Assembly (NCBI GenBank): GCA_028288705.1
Contig: JAQBNH010000014.1
Location: 240,334 to 304,333 of the forward strand
Origin: Ferruginibacter sp.
Lineage (GTDB): Bacteria; Bacteroidota; Bacteroidia; Chitinophagales; Chitinophagaceae
Direction: 5' to 3'
DNA: 64,000 nt
Shown piece by piece: positions 16,753 through 25,622 of the stretch; position 1 is the stretch's first letter, and each line of letters starts with the position of its first letter. Made by a program: the position numbers and the translations under genes. The notes below the pieces were generated by a model that was not told the DNA's origin, did no database searches, and worked only from the letters and a program-made list of their open reading frames with translations.

Positions 16753-17730
16753 TTAAGCTTCGGCATTTAGCGTAACTGTAAAAATACTCCCGCCCGAAAT
16801 GTTGTCCGTAATGCTGATCGTTCCTTCATGCGTGCTGATGATCTTATGCGTGAGGTAAAGTCCGAGCCCGGTACCTTTAGAACGTTTTGTTGCTTCGTTG
16901 CCCAGGCGGTAAAACTTTTCAAAGACTTTTTTCTTTTCTTCATCGGCGATTCCGGGGCCCTCATCCTGCACCTGCAATACCGCATCCGAACTTTTTTTAT
17001 CCAGGCGAACTACAATCGTTTTTTCCCGTGCTGAATATTTGATCGCATTCTCCAGCAAATTGTTTATGGCAATCTGGAGAAGAAATGCATCGCCTGTAAC
17101 AAAGATTTCACCTGTAATTTCTTCCTGTAAAGAACGCTGGGGATACCGGATACTAAAGTCTGTTACGCAGGAACTAACCAGGTCACTAAAGTTAAGTTCT
17201 TCGTTCGTAAGGCGATATCCTCCTGCTTCAATTTGGGAAGATAGCAACATATTATTGCATAAAGAATTGAGGCGGTTTGCTTCCTGCAAAGTGTTGTAGA
17301 TGAGCCGCTGCTGCTGGGCTTCATCGAGTTTCCGTTTTTGAAGCGTTTCCAGGTTTAGCTTTGCAACAGCGATCGGAGTTTTCAATTCATGCGTAATGGC
17401 GATCATGAAATTTTGCTGTTGCAGGCTCAATTTTAGCTGGCGGCGTACAGAACGAAAAACAAAAATAGCACCCGCAACGATCAGCAATAAAAAGATTGAC
17501 CCTTCTCCAATGTACTGGGCGGTCTTGCGTTTTTTTTCCTGCTGAATGTTTTCTTCCTCCGCTGCAAAACCGGGTTGGTCTTTTACGAGGCGCTCCATTT
17601 TAAACGCGGTCATCTGGCTGTTCTGCCGGTTTAACGCAATGAACCAAAAGATGAGCGCAGAAATAATATAAGCCAGCAATACCCAATAGATGATAAAGGC
17701 GAACTGGATTTTTTTTTGCTTGGCGGGCAT
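16753..17730 (-). CDS. Sensor histidine kinase
   Basis: A 325-residue membrane sensor kinase. It has two transmembrane helices (about 10-32 and 77-93) enclosing a short periplasmic segment of roughly 45 residues, too small for a classic ligand-binding domain. The H-box is MIAITHELKTPIAVAKL with phospho-acceptor His114. The ATPase domain has the N-box LLENAIKYS, G1 QDEGPGIADEE and G2 KGTGLGLYL. It partners the response regulator just downstream. The tiny sensor region suggests it senses membrane state or a partner protein (inference). Confidence 0.92.
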   Translation of the reverse strand: MPAKQKKIQFAFIIYWVLLAYIISALIFWFIALNRQNSQMTAFKMERLVKDQPGFAAEEENIQQEKKRKTAQYIGEGSIFLLLIVAGAIFVFRSVRRQLKLSLQQQNFMIAITHELKTPIAVAKLNLETLQKRKLDEAQQQRLIYNTLQEANRLNSLCNNMLLSSQIEAGGYRLTNEELNFSDLVSSCVTDFSIRYPQRSLQEEITGEIFVTGDAFLLQIAINNLLENAIKYSAREKTIVVRLDKKSSDAVLQVQDEGPGIADEEKKKVFEKFYRLGNEATKRSKGTGLGLYLTHKIISTHEGTISITDNISGGSIFTVTLNAEA

Positions 17731-17766
17731 GAACGATATTTTAAAAAGAGTGGGTAACCGGCAGAT

Positions 17767-18645
17767 TTAATTACGTTTGTCGAGGCCCCATGATAATTTA
17801 TTACGCAACGTTTGTAAAAAATTATTTTCATTCAGGCGGATCAGGTTAATGCCGAATGTTTCTTTTTTTACCGCCAGTTGTATTTCTTTCGGAACCAGTT
17901 CCCGGCGGCTGTCAAGCGTACATAAGAAACCGTCTGTGCGGCCTTCTACCTCAAAAGAAACGATCGTGTTATCCGGCACAATGATGGGACGAATATTTAA
18001 ATTATGTGGTGCAACAGGCGTGATCACAAAACTGGCACTATCGGGAAATACAACAGGCCCGTTACAACTAAGCGAATAACCGGTAGAACCAGTTGGCGTT
18101 GCTACGATCAATCCATCTGCCCAATAGGTATTTAGAAATTCGCCGTTCAGGTAGGTGTGAATTTTAATCATCGGCGATGTATCCTTTTTATGCAATGAAA
18201 ATTCATTTAATGCATAAGGCGTTTCATCGAACAAAGAAATATTTGCATCCAGGTGGAGCAGGGTTCTTTTATCCAGCACATATTTCCGGTTTACCAAGGC
18301 TTCCAGTGCGCCATCAAGATCTTCTTTACCAATATTTGCCAGGAAGCCAAGCCGGCCATAATTGATGCCCAGCACGGGAATACCGGTATCCTTCACCAGC
18401 GTAACGGTATCCAGTAAGGTTCCATCGCCGCCAAGGCTGATCATGCAATCAATACTCAGGTCCATATCCGCACTCGAATTAAAAGTGGAATATTTTCCTT
18501 TGATATCTACCGCGCAATAAAACTGGTTAAAAAAATCCTGGAAGAAAACAGGTTCTACACCATATTTCACGAGTTCGCTCAACAGGAATTCAATATCCTC
18601 CAGTTGGTTGTTTTCTATTCCCCTGCTGTATATCGCTATTCTCAT
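17767..18645 (-). CDS. nadK: NAD kinase
   Basis: Phosphorylates NAD to NADP with ATP or polyphosphate, in the cytoplasm. The 292-residue protein has the GGDGT motif (72-76, ISLGGDGTLL), the second signature DGLIVATPTGSTGYSLS with GP (near 175-195), and TPVAPHNLNIRPIIVP. The length is normal. It is read with the barrel gene upstream (14 bp) and the CBS protein gene further upstream, all on the minus strand, a cluster frequently found near bamA in Bacteroidota. Confidence 0.95.
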   Translation of the reverse strand: MRIAIYSRGIENNQLEDIEFLLSELVKYGVEPVFFQDFFNQFYCAVDIKGKYSTFNSSADMDLSIDCMISLGGDGTLLDTVTLVKDTGIPVLGINYGRLGFLANIGKEDLDGALEALVNRKYVLDKRTLLHLDANISLFDETPYALNEFSLHKKDTSPMIKIHTYLNGEFLNTYWADGLIVATPTGSTGYSLSCNGPVVFPDSASFVITPVAPHNLNIRPIIVPDNTIVSFEVEGRTDGFLCTLDSRRELVPKEIQLAVKKETFGINLIRLNENNFLQTLRNKLSWGLDKRN

Positions 18646-18659
18646 GTTTTGTATAGCCG

Positions 18660-20093
18660 TTAAAAGGCGCTGCTGACGTGCAAAAATAATCCGTTTTCGC
18701 CTAACTGGTTAAAACTGTATTCCAGTTTCATATTAATATCGTAAAGCGTAAGTATATCCAATCCAAAGCCCCCGGTATATATTAATTTGTTGTTGAGCAT
18801 ACCCGCGAGTTGCGGTTTATTGTAGTTATAACCTGCATCGCCGTAGGTTTTAGCGAAGATAGTCACGGGTATTTTAGGGATAGCCTTTATTTTAAATGGT
18901 ACGGGGATGTTAAACGAGATGATCTTTTTCTTCAGTGTATATTTAGCGAGCATGGCTGCAACGCCATCAATTACATAGTATTCCAGGCCGCGCAGGTAAA
19001 GATCGCCGTAACCAAAAGCACGTTGATTGATATAAGCCTGGGTAAATGGTAATTTTATTTTTGTTGCTACCTGCACAGCGCTATACCAGTTATTTGAGTG
19101 GGGAAAATATTTCCAGAGTGCAGCATCTAACTGCAACATATTTATACCGCCTTTAAACCCGAGGCCGCGCTTAAGCACGCCAAGAGAATACGCTTTTCCT
19201 TTTAATGGGTAATTAACATTGTTGGTATTTACATATTGAAATCCTGCGATAAAATCCGGGTAGCCTTTAACGGCTGTTGCTTCATTAAAGTATTGCGGAT
19301 TGTACTTTGCGGTAATGATGGAATCGTCGAGGTTTACCTGCGTGTACACGAAGCTAAAACTATGGCGTTTGTAAAAACCCCGTCGCAGGAAGTAGCTGGC
19401 AGATCCAGAGAAAATATTTCGAACAAAAGCATCTTCCTTTCGGTATTGGAGCAGTTTGTTTTTGAGTGAGGTTTTATAGGAGATCTCCCGGTTCTGCGTG
19501 TAGCCGGCAGATACCGCAAAACCTTCTGTTAGTGCAGCATTACTGTATGGCGCGCGGTAACTAAAGGAAAAGTTCCTGGCATAACCATTCAACAAATAAA
19601 TACGCAACTGATCGCCCCGGCCGCTGAGGTTATAATGGGCAAACTTTGCACCGTAGATCACGCGGTTAAAATCAGCATGATAAACTTTCAGCCATTCATT
19701 AAAATTGCGGTCTACCAATTGAAACTGCGGCGTGGGATAGATGTACCATTTTTCTTTCACACCTACATTGATAATGACTTCCTGCGGGTTGATATTTTGC
19801 GGAGTGATGGTAACTTCGGTAAAGAGCGTTGTGTTATAAATGAGTTGCCTTGATTGTTCTATAGATTTTATCAATTGATCCAGCGTAACTGAATCACCTT
19901 TTTTCAGTTTCATTTCACGCTCGATGATGTAAGCTTTTGTTTTTTTATTGCCCGAAATATGAATAGCTGAAATAACGACCTTTCCAACGGAGTCCACGGT
20001 TGTTTCCTGGACGACGGGAGGTTGCGGCTGTGCAATGCAAAACGCCGGAATGCAGCAAAGAACCAGGAAAAAAAGTTTCAGAGATTGAAGCAT
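18660..20093 (-). CDS. BamA/TamA-superfamily outer-membrane barrel protein
   Basis: A 477-residue Omp85-type protein. It has a signal peptide (LQSLKLFFLVLCCIPAFCIAQ), one clear POTRA domain (about 40-115: ISAIHISGNKKTKAYIIEREMKLKKGD...LIYNTTLFTEVTI), then a beta-barrel ending LEYSFNQLGENGLFLHVSSAF with a C-terminal Phe, the classic barrel signal. A single POTRA distinguishes it from true BamA (five). It could be a specialised insertase or translocator. It is followed 14 bp later by nadK. Function beyond the fold is unknown. Confidence 0.85.
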   Translation of the reverse strand: MLQSLKLFFLVLCCIPAFCIAQPQPPVVQETTVDSVGKVVISAIHISGNKKTKAYIIEREMKLKKGDSVTLDQLIKSIEQSRQLIYNTTLFTEVTITPQNINPQEVIINVGVKEKWYIYPTPQFQLVDRNFNEWLKVYHADFNRVIYGAKFAHYNLSGRGDQLRIYLLNGYARNFSFSYRAPYSNAALTEGFAVSAGYTQNREISYKTSLKNKLLQYRKEDAFVRNIFSGSASYFLRRGFYKRHSFSFVYTQVNLDDSIITAKYNPQYFNEATAVKGYPDFIAGFQYVNTNNVNYPLKGKAYSLGVLKRGLGFKGGINMLQLDAALWKYFPHSNNWYSAVQVATKIKLPFTQAYINQRAFGYGDLYLRGLEYYVIDGVAAMLAKYTLKKKIISFNIPVPFKIKAIPKIPVTIFAKTYGDAGYNYNKPQLAGMLNNKLIYTGGFGLDILTLYDINMKLEYSFNQLGENGLFLHVSSAF

Positions 20094-20185
20094 GCGGCCG
20101 GCAGGTTTATTAAAGTGAACGGAACGTTCGCCCGTTGCTATCTACGTAAATATAATTGGAAAAGGTTGAAACCGAACAACAGCAA

Positions 20186-20848
20186 CTAGATGTCGAGGTA
20201 GTTCATCAGGTGGCGGTAGTTGGTATTGATCTCATTTTCAAAAGTCTCCACACCAAAGTTGTAGGTCACATTATAGTCGTAACGTTCAAAGGTTGCGACA
20301 ACAGCAGATATTTCCCGTTTGTTGATATGAAGCGTAACGGTCAGAATGCCTGTTGTAGCATCCACCTGCGTATTGAGGTGTAGAATATGGCAATCGTTGC
20401 TTTCTACGATCCGGCTGATTTCTGAGATAGCGAATTGCGACCGCTCCATGTCAATCACGATAATTCCGCCGATCTCGTTAGCACCCGCAAAATCTCCCAG
20501 TTTTTTCAAAAGATCAGCAGTTGTGATAACACCTGCCAGCTCATTCTCTGCGGTAACTACCGGAACAACATTTGTTTCGTATTGAATACTGCTGTTTACA
20601 GCATTTAAGAAATGAACAGAATCGAGTACAGCCGCTTGCTGAAAATGCTTTTGTAAAGCTTCGATAGGAAGTTTGTCATCGTCGGCATCGAGCAGATCAT
20701 CTTCACTCACCAGCCCCAAAAATTTATCTTCAGAAACAACAGGTAAATGGGAAACCCGAAAGTCGTTGGTAAGCCGGAGCGCTTTACTAACAGTATCCTG
20801 TAGCTGCAGGCGCGGGATATTTTTATTGATGAGTTCTCTGGTTAACAT
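20186..20848 (-). CDS. CBS-domain protein with C-terminal ACT-like region
   Basis: A 220-residue cytosolic protein. Two CBS motifs are visible (about 1-58, ending GLVSEDDLLDADD; and about 72-122, ending GVITTADLLKKLG), which normally bind adenine nucleotides. A third region (about 130-205) has the alternating strand/helix look of an ACT fold (GGIIVIDMERSQFAISEISRIVESND, GILTVTLHINKREISAVVATFERYDYNV). The arrangement resembles AcuB-like regulators. It lies upstream of the barrel and nadK genes, so it may sense adenylate or NAD state (inference). Confidence 0.8.
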   Translation of the reverse strand: MLTRELINKNIPRLQLQDTVSKALRLTNDFRVSHLPVVSEDKFLGLVSEDDLLDADDDKLPIEALQKHFQQAAVLDSVHFLNAVNSSIQYETNVVPVVTAENELAGVITTADLLKKLGDFAGANEIGGIIVIDMERSQFAISEISRIVESNDCHILHLNTQVDATTGILTVTLHINKREISAVVATFERYDYNVTYNFGVETFENEINTNYRHLMNYLDI

Positions 20849-20913
20849 CTTCCCGTTTTATGATGGTGTATGGAGGGATACAACTGCACCCCTTATACTG
20901 ACATTCCTTTTGA

Positions 20914-21690
20914 TCAAACCGTTGCAGCTGCTGTTGTTAATTTTGCAAGAAAGCCGCCAAGGATGCGGTTAAATTCTTCCGGCACTTCCATCATGGGCGC
21001 ATGACCGCATTTATCAATAAAATGGAGTTCACTGTTAGGTATCAGGCGTTGAAATTCTTTTCCAACAAATGGTGGTGTGATGGTATCGTTATTTCCCCAG
21101 ATCAGGCAGGTCGGCTGTTTGATCTGGTTTAATTCTTCACCGAGATTATTTCGTATGGCGCTTTTTGCCAGCGCGATGATCTTGATCACCTTCAACCTGT
21201 TGTTGGTAATTTCGAAAACTTCGTTCACGAGGTCGTCGGTCGCCATTGCCGGATCATAAAAAGTAAGCGCCGTTTTATTGCGGATGTATTCTTTATCACC
21301 ACGTTTTGGATAGGTATCGCCCATGCCGTTTTCAAATAAACCCGAACTGCCTGTAAGAATGAGTGATTTGATTTTTTCCGGACTTTTTAAAATATGCACC
21401 AACGCCACATGTCCGCCTAATGAATTTCCCATCAGGTGAATATCTGTATACTTGCGATGTTCGATAAAGCGGGAAACAAATTTTTGCAGGCCGCCAACAG
21501 ATGTATGTAAAAGATCAAGATCTAATAATGGTAAAAGCGGAACAACAACTTTATTCGTCTTACTAAAATGACCGATCAGGTCACTAAAATTGCTTAGCGC
21601 ACCAAACAATCCATGAAGCAGCATTAATGGTTCCCCTTCGCCTTCTTCAATAAATTTAAATTTTCCGTCTTGTTTAATTTCGTAGCTCAT
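20914..21690 (-). CDS. Alpha/beta hydrolase
   Basis: A 258-residue hydrolase of the MhpC/lipase-like group. Oxyanion motif LMLLHGLFGALSNF (22-35), nucleophile Ser90 in MGNSLGGHVAL, acid in LIWGNNDTITP and catalytic His in CGHAPMMEVPEEFN are all present. Substrate is unknown; the pattern is common among C-C bond hydrolases and carboxylesterases. It appears to be a single gene with its own candidate promoter 75 bp upstream. Confidence 0.85.
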   Translation of the reverse strand: MSYEIKQDGKFKFIEEGEGEPLMLLHGLFGALSNFSDLIGHFSKTNKVVVPLLPLLDLDLLHTSVGGLQKFVSRFIEHRKYTDIHLMGNSLGGHVALVHILKSPEKIKSLILTGSSGLFENGMGDTYPKRGDKEYIRNKTALTFYDPAMATDDLVNEVFEITNNRLKVIKIIALAKSAIRNNLGEELNQIKQPTCLIWGNNDTITPPFVGKEFQRLIPNSELHFIDKCGHAPMMEVPEEFNRILGGFLAKLTTAAATV

Positions 21691-21764
21691 CCGTAGGTTA
21701 TGGGTAGTCTGTTTGCAATTTGTAGCTAAAATACTCGATTTAATTTAAAAATACCTTATTAGCA

Positions 21765-21772
21765 CAAAGATA
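21765..21772 (-). promoter_or_regulatory. -7 element for the alpha/beta hydrolase gene
   Basis: The minus strand reads TATCTTTG, exact TAnnTTTG, with TTTG 23 bp further upstream as a possible -33 (usual spacing is about 19). Confidence 0.45.
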
Positions 21773-21804
21773 GCGATGACTGAAATGCCTGATGTCAAAA
21801 AAAA

Positions 21805-23025
21805 TCAATCCCCTGCATGTTGGTATAAAAGGCTTTTATACCTTTTTTCCATTGGGCGAAAAAATAAGAGGCCGATGACAGAAATACAGGTTATTGATAC
21901 TGACACGATGATGGTTGGATAATAGAGCCATACCCAGCAAAGCAGGATGATCAGCCGGAAATATTCCAGGTAGAGTATCCATGAACGTTGCTCCAGGATG
22001 GCACCTGTGTTTACCAGGCTAACGAAAATAAACAGGCTGGTGAATGCAACCTGCGTGCGCGTGAGCTCAGGATAATAGAAGATCGCCAGGAACAGCAGGA
22101 TCAAAGAAACGGCTGTTTGCAGGTTAATGTATTTCCGATGGATGGCAGAAGGCTGAAGCCTCGGCTGGTTTCGTAAAAAATATTTTTCTAACCGAACGCG
22201 AATGGAAGGGTTTACCGTGTCGGGGCGGCCAAATAGGATTGCGAGTTTGTTGCGTATCCCACTTGTCTTTTTCATCGCGACCCATAATTCCAGCGGGTAA
22301 TGAAAATGTTGCCAAAGAAAACTATGACTCTTCAAGGGCTTTGTGAGTCCATACACCGGCTGCTCGTTTTCTTCGGTAAATGTTCCGAAGAGTTTATCCC
22401 AGATGATCAGAACGTCGCCGTAATTTTTATCGAGGTATTGCGGGTTGGAGGAGTGATGAACGCGGTGATGCGATGGCGTTACTAAAAAATATTCCAGCCA
22501 ACCCAGTTTCCCGATCGTTTGCGTATGAATGAAAAAAGGGTATAAGCCATGAATCAGCAGTAACACGGAAATCATCGGGGCAGGAAAACCGATAAAGGGA
22601 AGAACTCCCCAGAAAAGGCAACGGATCGCGGCCTGGAATACGGTGATCCTTGCCGAAGTTGTATAATTAAAATCTTCACTTTGATGATGAACGATATGCG
22701 CGGCCCAAAAGATATTTACCTCGTGCGCGAGACGGTGATACCAGTACCACACAAGATCAGTTGCCAGGAAAAGCAATACCCAACTGAAGGGCGTCGCTTT
22801 AATGTCAAACAGTGAAAAATTTGCATGTATGTATTCGAAGAAGTAAAAAAAAGGCAACATGGTGAAAATATCCATCAGGCGTTCAGCAATGCCCACGTTG
22901 ATGTTGGCAATTGATTCAGCGAAACGAAAGAAATGCTTCCCTTTCTTCCTGGCATATACAAATTCCAGTCCCATAAAAAATAAGAACAGGGGCACCGCAA
23001 ATGCGAGGTAAGCAGGATGTGTCAT
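21805..23025 (-). CDS. Sterol desaturase/fatty acid hydroxylase family protein
   Basis: A 406-residue integral membrane di-iron oxygenase. The histidine clusters of the family are all seen: HRLAHE (about 117-122), HIVHHQSEDFNYTT (130-143), and PSHHRVHHSSN (about 184-194), plus HTQTIG between. The extra C-terminal domain with four more membrane segments makes it longer than the basic family (about 270). Bacterial members hydroxylate fatty acids, sterols or ether lipids; the alkylglycerol-monooxygenase-like group has this length. The exact substrate is not resolvable. Confidence 0.85.
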   Translation of the reverse strand: MTHPAYLAFAVPLFLFFMGLEFVYARKKGKHFFRFAESIANINVGIAERLMDIFTMLPFFYFFEYIHANFSLFDIKATPFSWVLLFLATDLVWYWYHRLAHEVNIFWAAHIVHHQSEDFNYTTSARITVFQAAIRCLFWGVLPFIGFPAPMISVLLLIHGLYPFFIHTQTIGKLGWLEYFLVTPSHHRVHHSSNPQYLDKNYGDVLIIWDKLFGTFTEENEQPVYGLTKPLKSHSFLWQHFHYPLELWVAMKKTSGIRNKLAILFGRPDTVNPSIRVRLEKYFLRNQPRLQPSAIHRKYINLQTAVSLILLFLAIFYYPELTRTQVAFTSLFIFVSLVNTGAILEQRSWILYLEYFRLIILLCWVWLYYPTIIVSVSITCISVIGLLFFRPMEKRYKSLLYQHAGD

Positions 23026-23057
23026 AAATATATAGTCTACCTAATAAATAGACTAAT

Positions 23058-23065
23058 CAAAGCTA
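23058..23065 (-). promoter_or_regulatory. -7 element for the sterol-desaturase-like gene
   Basis: The minus strand reads TAGCTTTG, exact TAnnTTTG, 32 bp before the ATG. Confidence 0.45.
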
Positions 23066-23100
23066 CGATAATTATCCAGGAGAGCGACCCCGAAAATTTA

Positions 23101-23646
23101 TTATTTAGGAGAGGATGTTGTTGCGCCCATCCGCGCGAAAAATGACTGCAGGTCGGCAAACATATTTTTAAAGAAGGGAATCACTGTTCCGAGTGAGTCG
23201 ATCACTTTGGGGCCAAGTGGTTGGAGGTATGGATAGACCTGTGATGCCGCGATGGTATCAGGTTTCAGGAATTGTAATTGGACGGCGTAGAAGAGAAAAA
23301 TGCTGAAAAGGATGCAATAGAGTAATGCGTATAGCAGTATTCCGCCCACGCGGTTAGCCCAACCCAGCATAAGCATTTCGAGGGATTTTTGTATCAGTCT
23401 TGCGCCGAGATTAACGAGGATAAGCACTGCGACAAATACAAGCAGGAAAGAGAGTAAGGGAAGCCATTTCCCGGAGGCAGTAACGGAAGTGGAAAGTTTT
23501 TGGGCCACAACTGCCGACAGTTTTAAAGCGGCAGCGAGGCCAATAATAAAACCAGCTATGGAAAATAAAGCAATGATGAGACCTTTGCGAAAGCCTTTAA
23601 TAAAAGCCAGCACCATCAATATTGCAAAGGACGCATCAATTAACAT
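23101..23646 (-). CDS. cvpA: CvpA-family membrane protein
   Basis: A 181-residue inner-membrane protein with four hydrophobic helices (DASFAILMVLAFIKGFRKGLIIALFS at the N-terminus, then WLPLLSFLLVFVAVLILVNLG and LLYALLYCILFSIFLFYAV). The FIKGFRKGLI motif is the CvpA family hallmark. CvpA is linked to colicin V production and purF in enterobacteria; its molecular role is unclear. It lies 8 bp downstream of the yqeY-like gene, so the two are probably one transcript. Confidence 0.82.
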   Translation of the reverse strand: MLIDASFAILMVLAFIKGFRKGLIIALFSIAGFIIGLAAALKLSAVVAQKLSTSVTASGKWLPLLSFLLVFVAVLILVNLGARLIQKSLEMLMLGWANRVGGILLYALLYCILFSIFLFYAVQLQFLKPDTIAASQVYPYLQPLGPKVIDSLGTVIPFFKNMFADLQSFFARMGATTSSPK

Positions 23647-23654
23647 GAGATAAA

Positions 23655-24104
23655 TTAAGCAAGTAATTCTTTCACAATTCCGCTGATTGTTTTTCCATCA
23701 GCTTTACCAGCCAGTTGTTTGGAAGCGATGCCCATTACCTTACCCATATCCGCCGCAGAACTGGCGCCCGTTTCGGTGATGATTGCCTGAACAGCAGTTT
23801 TAATTTCTTCCGCGGTCATTTGCTTTGGCAAAAAACGTTCGATCACTGCCATCTCTTCTTTTTCTTTTTCGGCAAGATCAGCGCGTCCCTGTTGTTCAAA
23901 AATTTCTAATGAATCTTTTCGCTGCTTCATCATCTTCTGCAAAAACTTTTGCTCTGTAGCTTCATCGATTTCGCCATTTGCGCCAGGGTCAGTTTTCGCT
24001 TTAATGATCTCTGCCTTGATTGCGCGCAGACTGCGCAAAACGCCTTCGTTCTTCGCTTTCATCGCATCTTTCATTTCCGCCATGATCTGTTGTTCGAGTG
24101 CCAT
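23655..24104 (-). CDS. yqeY: GatB/YqeY domain-containing protein
   Basis: A 149-residue all-helical protein matching the YqeY family, which is the C-terminal helical domain of the amidotransferase GatB as a stand-alone protein. Characteristic segments are MKDAMKAKNEGVLRSLRAIKAEI, MMKQRKDSLEIFEQQGRADLAEKEKEEMAVIERFLPKQM and GASSAADMGKVMGIASKQLAGKADGKTIS. It may bind tRNA. It is upstream of cvpA and downstream of gldC on the same strand. Confidence 0.92.
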   Translation of the reverse strand: MALEQQIMAEMKDAMKAKNEGVLRSLRAIKAEIIKAKTDPGANGEIDEATEQKFLQKMMKQRKDSLEIFEQQGRADLAEKEKEEMAVIERFLPKQMTAEEIKTAVQAIITETGASSAADMGKVMGIASKQLAGKADGKTISGIVKELLA

Positions 24105-24134
24105 ATAATTTTTTTATTTGATGATTTGTTGAAA

Positions 24135-24479
24135 CTATGCCTGGTCTTTTATCTGCGCAGCACGAAACTTATCGAAAAATAGCTTCGCAAATTTTTTCAT
24201 GTCTTCTGATAGTTCTTCCTGCTGCGTTGCTCTTTTAAAAGTATCTGCCATCGTCATCAGCATCTGGTAAAAGAAATCGCCCATTTCATCAACCATCATG
24301 TCTTTTGTCCAGAGATCTATCCGTAAAGCTGTCTTATCTGTGCCATCCCAAAAGGCCAGGCATAAGGCTTTCGCTTTCTGTGTCATATCGGCTGTACTGT
24401 CGCTGGCCTGCCAGTTGATCTGCTCAGGAACCTTATTAGGATCGAGCATAATATCTATTTTGATCGAAGATTGGTGCAT
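24135..24479 (-). CDS. gldC: Gliding-motility protein GldC
   Basis: A 114-residue cytosolic protein of the GldC family, found almost only in Bacteroidota and associated with gliding motility in flavobacteria. Family traits are SSIKIDIMLDPNKVPEQINWQASD, then LRIDLWTKDMMVDEMGDFFYQMLMTMADTFKRATQ, which is very close to the flavobacterial protein from memory. It binds nothing obvious and has no signal peptide. In non-gliding Chitinophagales it is often retained. Its own -7 element lies 17 bp upstream. Confidence 0.9.
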   Translation of the reverse strand: MHQSSIKIDIMLDPNKVPEQINWQASDSTADMTQKAKALCLAFWDGTDKTALRIDLWTKDMMVDEMGDFFYQMLMTMADTFKRATQQEELSEDMKKFAKLFFDKFRAAQIKDQA

Positions 24480-24496
24480 GTATTATTTTTTATGCG

Positions 24497-24504
24497 CAAA
24501 GGTA
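24497..24504 (-). promoter_or_regulatory. -7 element for gldC
   Basis: The minus strand reads TACCTTTG, exact TAnnTTTG, 17 bp before the gldC ATG. Confidence 0.5.
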
Positions 24505-24513
24505 AGTAAATGT

Positions 24514-25599
24514 TTAAACGCCGGAAACGGCGAGGATCTTTTCCCAAAGAAACTGTGCTGATCGTGAGGGAGTATGTTGCGCTGCAAGGTTTGCAGCATT
24601 CGCCAGAAGTTCGGCGCGCCCATGTTCGTCCTGGTAGATCCTGATCATATTTTGTGAAATAGATTTTTCATCAGCGCTGCTATAAAGTATCGCATTGCTG
24701 AAGTCGGTTCTGTTCTCAGGAGTATCCAGGCCGATGACCGGGATGCCTGCTGACAATCCATGGAAGAGATGATTTCCGGTGTGCAGTTGATCAGGCTGAA
24801 TCATGGCAAAAGCGCTGCCGATAATGGCGGCTGACGTTGCATGATCGGTGATGCGGATCATTGACACTTCTTCGCGGAATTTGTACAAGTTGAAATCTTT
24901 TACTGCAAGTGATTCAGCAATATCATCCAGCAGGATAACCATGCGAATCCCGGATTTCTGCCACTTCTTAAACCTTGAAAATGCTTTTAACAACGCTGTT
25001 GAATAGGCGACTGTGGCTGCCGATGCCACAAAAACGAAGTATTCTTTTCCCAAAGAATAACGTTGCTGGTTGGTTTCTTTTTCCTGCCACGTTAATGGTT
25101 GATAGGCTTCATGAATAAAACGCGGCAAACTGCTGATTTTATTTTTTGCTGAAGAAAATCTTGCAGAAAGTTGTTCGGTTACATGTGGTAAGGCCGATAA
25201 TACAGCCGCAGCTTTTTCAATGAATGCGGGAAAATATTTTGTGATGTAGCGACCGTATTGGCTTTGGGCTTTCCCGGGAAGTTTGGAAACCAGCATCAGT
25301 TGAGGTAAAGAGGTGCGCAACGATAAGGCATTTCGTTTACTGATAAATAAAGAGGCTCCGTACCGCAACAATAATTTAGGCAATTTGAAATTATACCAAT
25401 AGTGAAGCAACAAACTGTTTCTGATTGAGGGATTCGCCGGAACCGGTGTGCAATTTTCAGGTAGTGCTTTCGCCGGGATTCCATCAAAAAATAAAATGAA
25501 ATGATGATCCGGTTCAGCAGCAGCCAGCAACAACAGTGATGAAAAAAGGGAATCTTCTTCCGGATCTTTTAAAACAGGAATATGCGCTGCGATCGTCAT
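24514..25599 (-). CDS. Glycosyltransferase, GT-B/GT4-like
   Basis: A 361-residue protein with a GT-B type layout. The N-terminal half is weakly conserved; the C-terminal half has the Rossmann-like KEYFVFVASAATVAYSTALLKAFSRFKK and the sugar-nucleotide region IGSAFAMIQPDQLHTGNHLFHGLSAGIPVIGLDTPENR, which replaces the usual E-x7-E motif with a divergent version. Acceptor and donor are unknown. It carries a -7 element only four bases before the ATG. Confidence 0.75.
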   Translation of the reverse strand: MTIAAHIPVLKDPEEDSLFSSLLLLAAAEPDHHFILFFDGIPAKALPENCTPVPANPSIRNSLLLHYWYNFKLPKLLLRYGASLFISKRNALSLRTSLPQLMLVSKLPGKAQSQYGRYITKYFPAFIEKAAAVLSALPHVTEQLSARFSSAKNKISSLPRFIHEAYQPLTWQEKETNQQRYSLGKEYFVFVASAATVAYSTALLKAFSRFKKWQKSGIRMVILLDDIAESLAVKDFNLYKFREEVSMIRITDHATSAAIIGSAFAMIQPDQLHTGNHLFHGLSAGIPVIGLDTPENRTDFSNAILYSSADEKSISQNMIRIYQDEHGRAELLANAANLAAQHTPSRSAQFLWEKILAVSGV

Positions 25600-25603
25600 G
25601 CTG

Positions 25604-25611
25604 CAAAATTA
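25604..25611 (-). promoter_or_regulatory. -7 element abutting the glycosyltransferase start
   Basis: The minus strand reads TAATTTTG, then CAGC, then the ATG. This predicts a leaderless or near-leaderless transcript. Confidence 0.45.
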
Positions 25612-25622
25612 CCGGTGCAGGA

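Noticed and set aside
16035..17730. Assigning the two-component system as PhoB/PhoR because of the Pho-like array
   Set aside because: The regulator is of the OmpR/PhoB class, but the kinase has a very small sensor loop and no PAS domain, and there is no phosphate gene next to it. The link is not supported.
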